DNA of 8,111 nt, taken from contig JAUIAA010000087.1 of NCBI GenBank assembly GCA_030425715.1, positions 1-8,111 on the forward strand, given 5' to 3'. The notes beneath the pieces are model-generated. The model did not search any database and was not told the origin of the DNA. It worked only from the letters and a program-made list of their open reading frames with translations. The DNA comes from Bacteroidia bacterium. GTDB taxonomy: Bacteria > Bacteroidota > Bacteroidia > Flavobacteriales > Flavobacteriaceae. The stretch's first letter is position 1. Each line of letters begins with the position of its first letter. Shown here piece after piece: positions 7,268-8,111 of this stretch. The translations under genes were made by a program, and so were the position numbers.

Positions 7268-7567
7268 TTAGGTATATTGCTGTACCAAACTAATTAAAGT
7301 ATTGGCATCTTGCAAGCCTGTTTGACGCCATTTCATCTCACCATCTTTATAAATAATAAAAGTAGGATTTCCTTTAATTCTCAAAGCAGCAGCAAGTGTT
7401 TCGTTTTTAGAGATGTCTATTTTTACCACCTTTGCCTTATCGCCTAAAGCCGCCGCTACATCACGTAAAGTAGAATGTAAACTTTGGTTGTCTTCATTTT
7501 CCCATTCTTTATGAAAATCAATTAGCGTAGGAATTTCTGAACCTATCAATTCGCCAAACTTAGTCAT
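7268..7567 (-). CDS. Thioredoxin-fold protein lacking the CxxC active site
   Basis: This 99-residue protein has the size and layout of thioredoxin. The strand PTLIDFHKEW (13-22) corresponds to the thioredoxin strand ending in the active-site tryptophan. KVVKIDISKNETLAAALRIKG (46-66) matches the central strand and helix, and GNPTFIIYKDGE (66-77) contains the cis-proline (Pro68) and following strand. The active site WCGPC is replaced by WENED (22-26), and the whole protein contains no cysteine, so it cannot perform thiol-disulfide exchange. Similar cysteine-free proteins beside polA appear, from memory, in other flavobacteria, which suggests a conserved non-redox role such as a chaperone or subunit-binding function. 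It is transcribed away from polA. The function is unknown. Confidence 0.82.
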   Translation of the reverse strand: MTKFGELIGSEIPTLIDFHKEWENEDNQSLHSTLRDVAAALGDKAKVVKIDISKNETLAAALRIKGNPTFIIYKDGEMKWRQTGLQDANTLISLVQQYT

Positions 7568-7595
7568 AAGCTATCGTTTTTTTGTGAAGCATATA

Positions 7596-7603
7596 CAAAT
7601 ATA
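7596..7603 (-). promoter_or_regulatory. Probable -7 promoter element for the thioredoxin-like gene
   Basis: The minus strand reads TATATTTG, an exact match to TAnnTTTG, 28 bases upstream of the ATG, giving a leader of about 20 bases. A TTTTTG lies 11 bases further upstream, closer than the usual -33 distance, so only the -7 element is supported. Confidence 0.5.
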
Positions 7604-7727
7604 GTGTTTTATATCAAAAATGCAGATTATGAGTACTTTATTCAGTGTTTAGGCTCTGGTTTTATCAAAAATTTAACAAATATTTAATTTTTCTAAATAT
7701 TCTTTTCAATGTGCACTGTATCAATTC

Positions 7728-7784
7728 CTTGTAAAAAGAATCAATATTTTCGGCAAAAGTTTTACAAATGCTTACTTTTACAAG
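7728..7784. repeat. Inverted and direct copies of TTTTACAA upstream of polA
   Basis: CTTGTAAAA (7728-7736) is a perfect 9-base inverted match to TTTTACAAG (7776-7784). A further direct copy TTTTACAA lies at 7760-7767, 16 bases before the last copy. The three copies fall in the 72 bases before the polA start codon and could be protein-binding sites. Chance is a real alternative because the region is AT-rich. Confidence 0.4.
7745..7752 (+). promoter_or_regulatory. Weak candidate -7 element for polA
   Basis: TATTTTCG has one mismatch to TAnnTTTG and has the same TTCG ending as the candidate before the gene at 3456. A TTG at 7729-7731 is 13 bases upstream, which is shorter than usual for a -33 element. 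The leader would be about 40 bases. It is offered only as the best visible candidate. Confidence 0.22.
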
Positions 7785-7799
7785 AATAAAATTTCAACT

Positions 7800-8111
7800 A
7801 TGGCCAATCAAAAACGACTTTTTCTAGTTGATGCTTTTGCACTTATATTTCGCGGTTATTACGCCTTTATTAAAAACCCTAGAATCAATTCAAAAGGCAT
7901 GGATACTTCTGCCATTTTAGGTTTTATGAACTCTTTATTAGATGTGATTAAAAGAGAACGCCCAGACCATTTGGCGGTGTGTTTTGACAAAGGCGGTAGT
8001 GTAGATCGAGTGGAAATGTTAGAATCGTATAAAGCAAATCGAGACGAAACTCCAGAAGCCATACAACTTGCTATACCATACATTCAAGAAATTTTAAAAG
8101 CCATGCATATT
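7800..8111 (+). CDS. polA: DNA polymerase I, N-terminal part (3' partial)
   Basis: The first 104 codons are present and the frame is open to the window end. The translation begins MANQKRLFLVDAFALIFRGY and continues into a 5'-nuclease (FEN-like) domain: Asp11 in LFLVDAFALIFRGYYAF and Asp63 in CFDKGG match the metal-binding aspartates of the E. coli PolI N-terminal domain. ESYKANRDETP (75-85) matches the basic segment YK-x-x-R-x-x-x-P of that domain. Whether the 3'-5' exonuclease and polymerase domains follow cannot be seen here, but this start is very like flavobacterial polA. PolI processes Okazaki fragments and fills repair gaps. The gene is divergent from the thioredoxin-like gene, with a 232-base spacer. 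There is no Shine-Dalgarno sequence before the ATG, as is usual in this phylum. Confidence 0.94.
   Translation, partial: MANQKRLFLVDAFALIFRGYYAFIKNPRINSKGMDTSAILGFMNSLLDVIKRERPDHLAVCFDKGGSVDRVEMLESYKANRDETPEAIQLAIPYIQEILKAMHI

Noticed and set aside
7607..7672. Near-direct repeat of TTTTAT(AT)CAAAAAT in the divergent spacer before polA
   Set aside because: It is AT-only-like sequence with differing spacing and no symmetry, so it is not distinguishable from background.
7859..8083. Minus-strand open frame of 74 codons
   Set aside because: It is antisense to the conserved 5'-nuclease domain of polA.

Overview
The window is AT-rich DNA from a member of the Bacteroidota, most likely Flavobacteriaceae. 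The evidence is protein similarity recognised by eye: a flavobacterial-type polA start, a TMEM260-like (DUF2723) membrane glycosyltransferase followed by a short NodB deacetylase, and a cysteine-free thioredoxin-like protein opposite polA. The absence of Shine-Dalgarno sequences and the presence of a TAnnTTTG promoter element point the same way. Genus cannot be decided from this sequence.

Bases 1-3155 hold the end of a plus-strand operon whose start lies outside the window. It contains the C-terminal part of a di-heme oxidoreductase (COG3488/DUF1111 type), then an imelysin-family lipoprotein 2 bp later, then a multi-pass HTTM protein overlapping the lipoprotein by up to 20 bp. The HTTM protein resembles vitamin K-dependent gamma-glutamyl carboxylase along its whole length and keeps the lysine and histidine that correspond to key residues of the human enzyme. 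Imelysin plus di-heme oxidoreductase is a known iron-associated pairing. Tight coupling to a carboxylase-like enzyme is the most unusual aspect of the window.

Bases 3156-3455 form an intergenic segment carrying a minus-strand tRNA-Gln(UUG) with a strong intrinsic terminator, and a probable promoter for the next plus-strand operon.

Bases 3456-7192 hold two translationally coupled genes (TAATG junction). One encodes a 1028-residue GT-C-like membrane glycosyltransferase (TMEM260-like), the other a NodB-fold polysaccharide deacetylase with all its catalytic motifs. They probably act in cell-envelope glycosylation or glycan processing.

Bases 7193-7267 are a short convergent intergenic spacer made largely of degenerate 23-24 bp tandem repeats. 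A minus-strand gene (7268-7567) encodes a thioredoxin-fold protein in which the CxxC active site is lost. A divergent intergenic region (7568-7799) with small repeated motifs leads into polA, whose first 104 codons end at the window edge.

No CRISPR array, insertion sequence, phage gene or classical defence system is visible. Apart from the HTTM-containing operon and the CxxC-less thioredoxin, the window looks like ordinary flavobacterial core genome.
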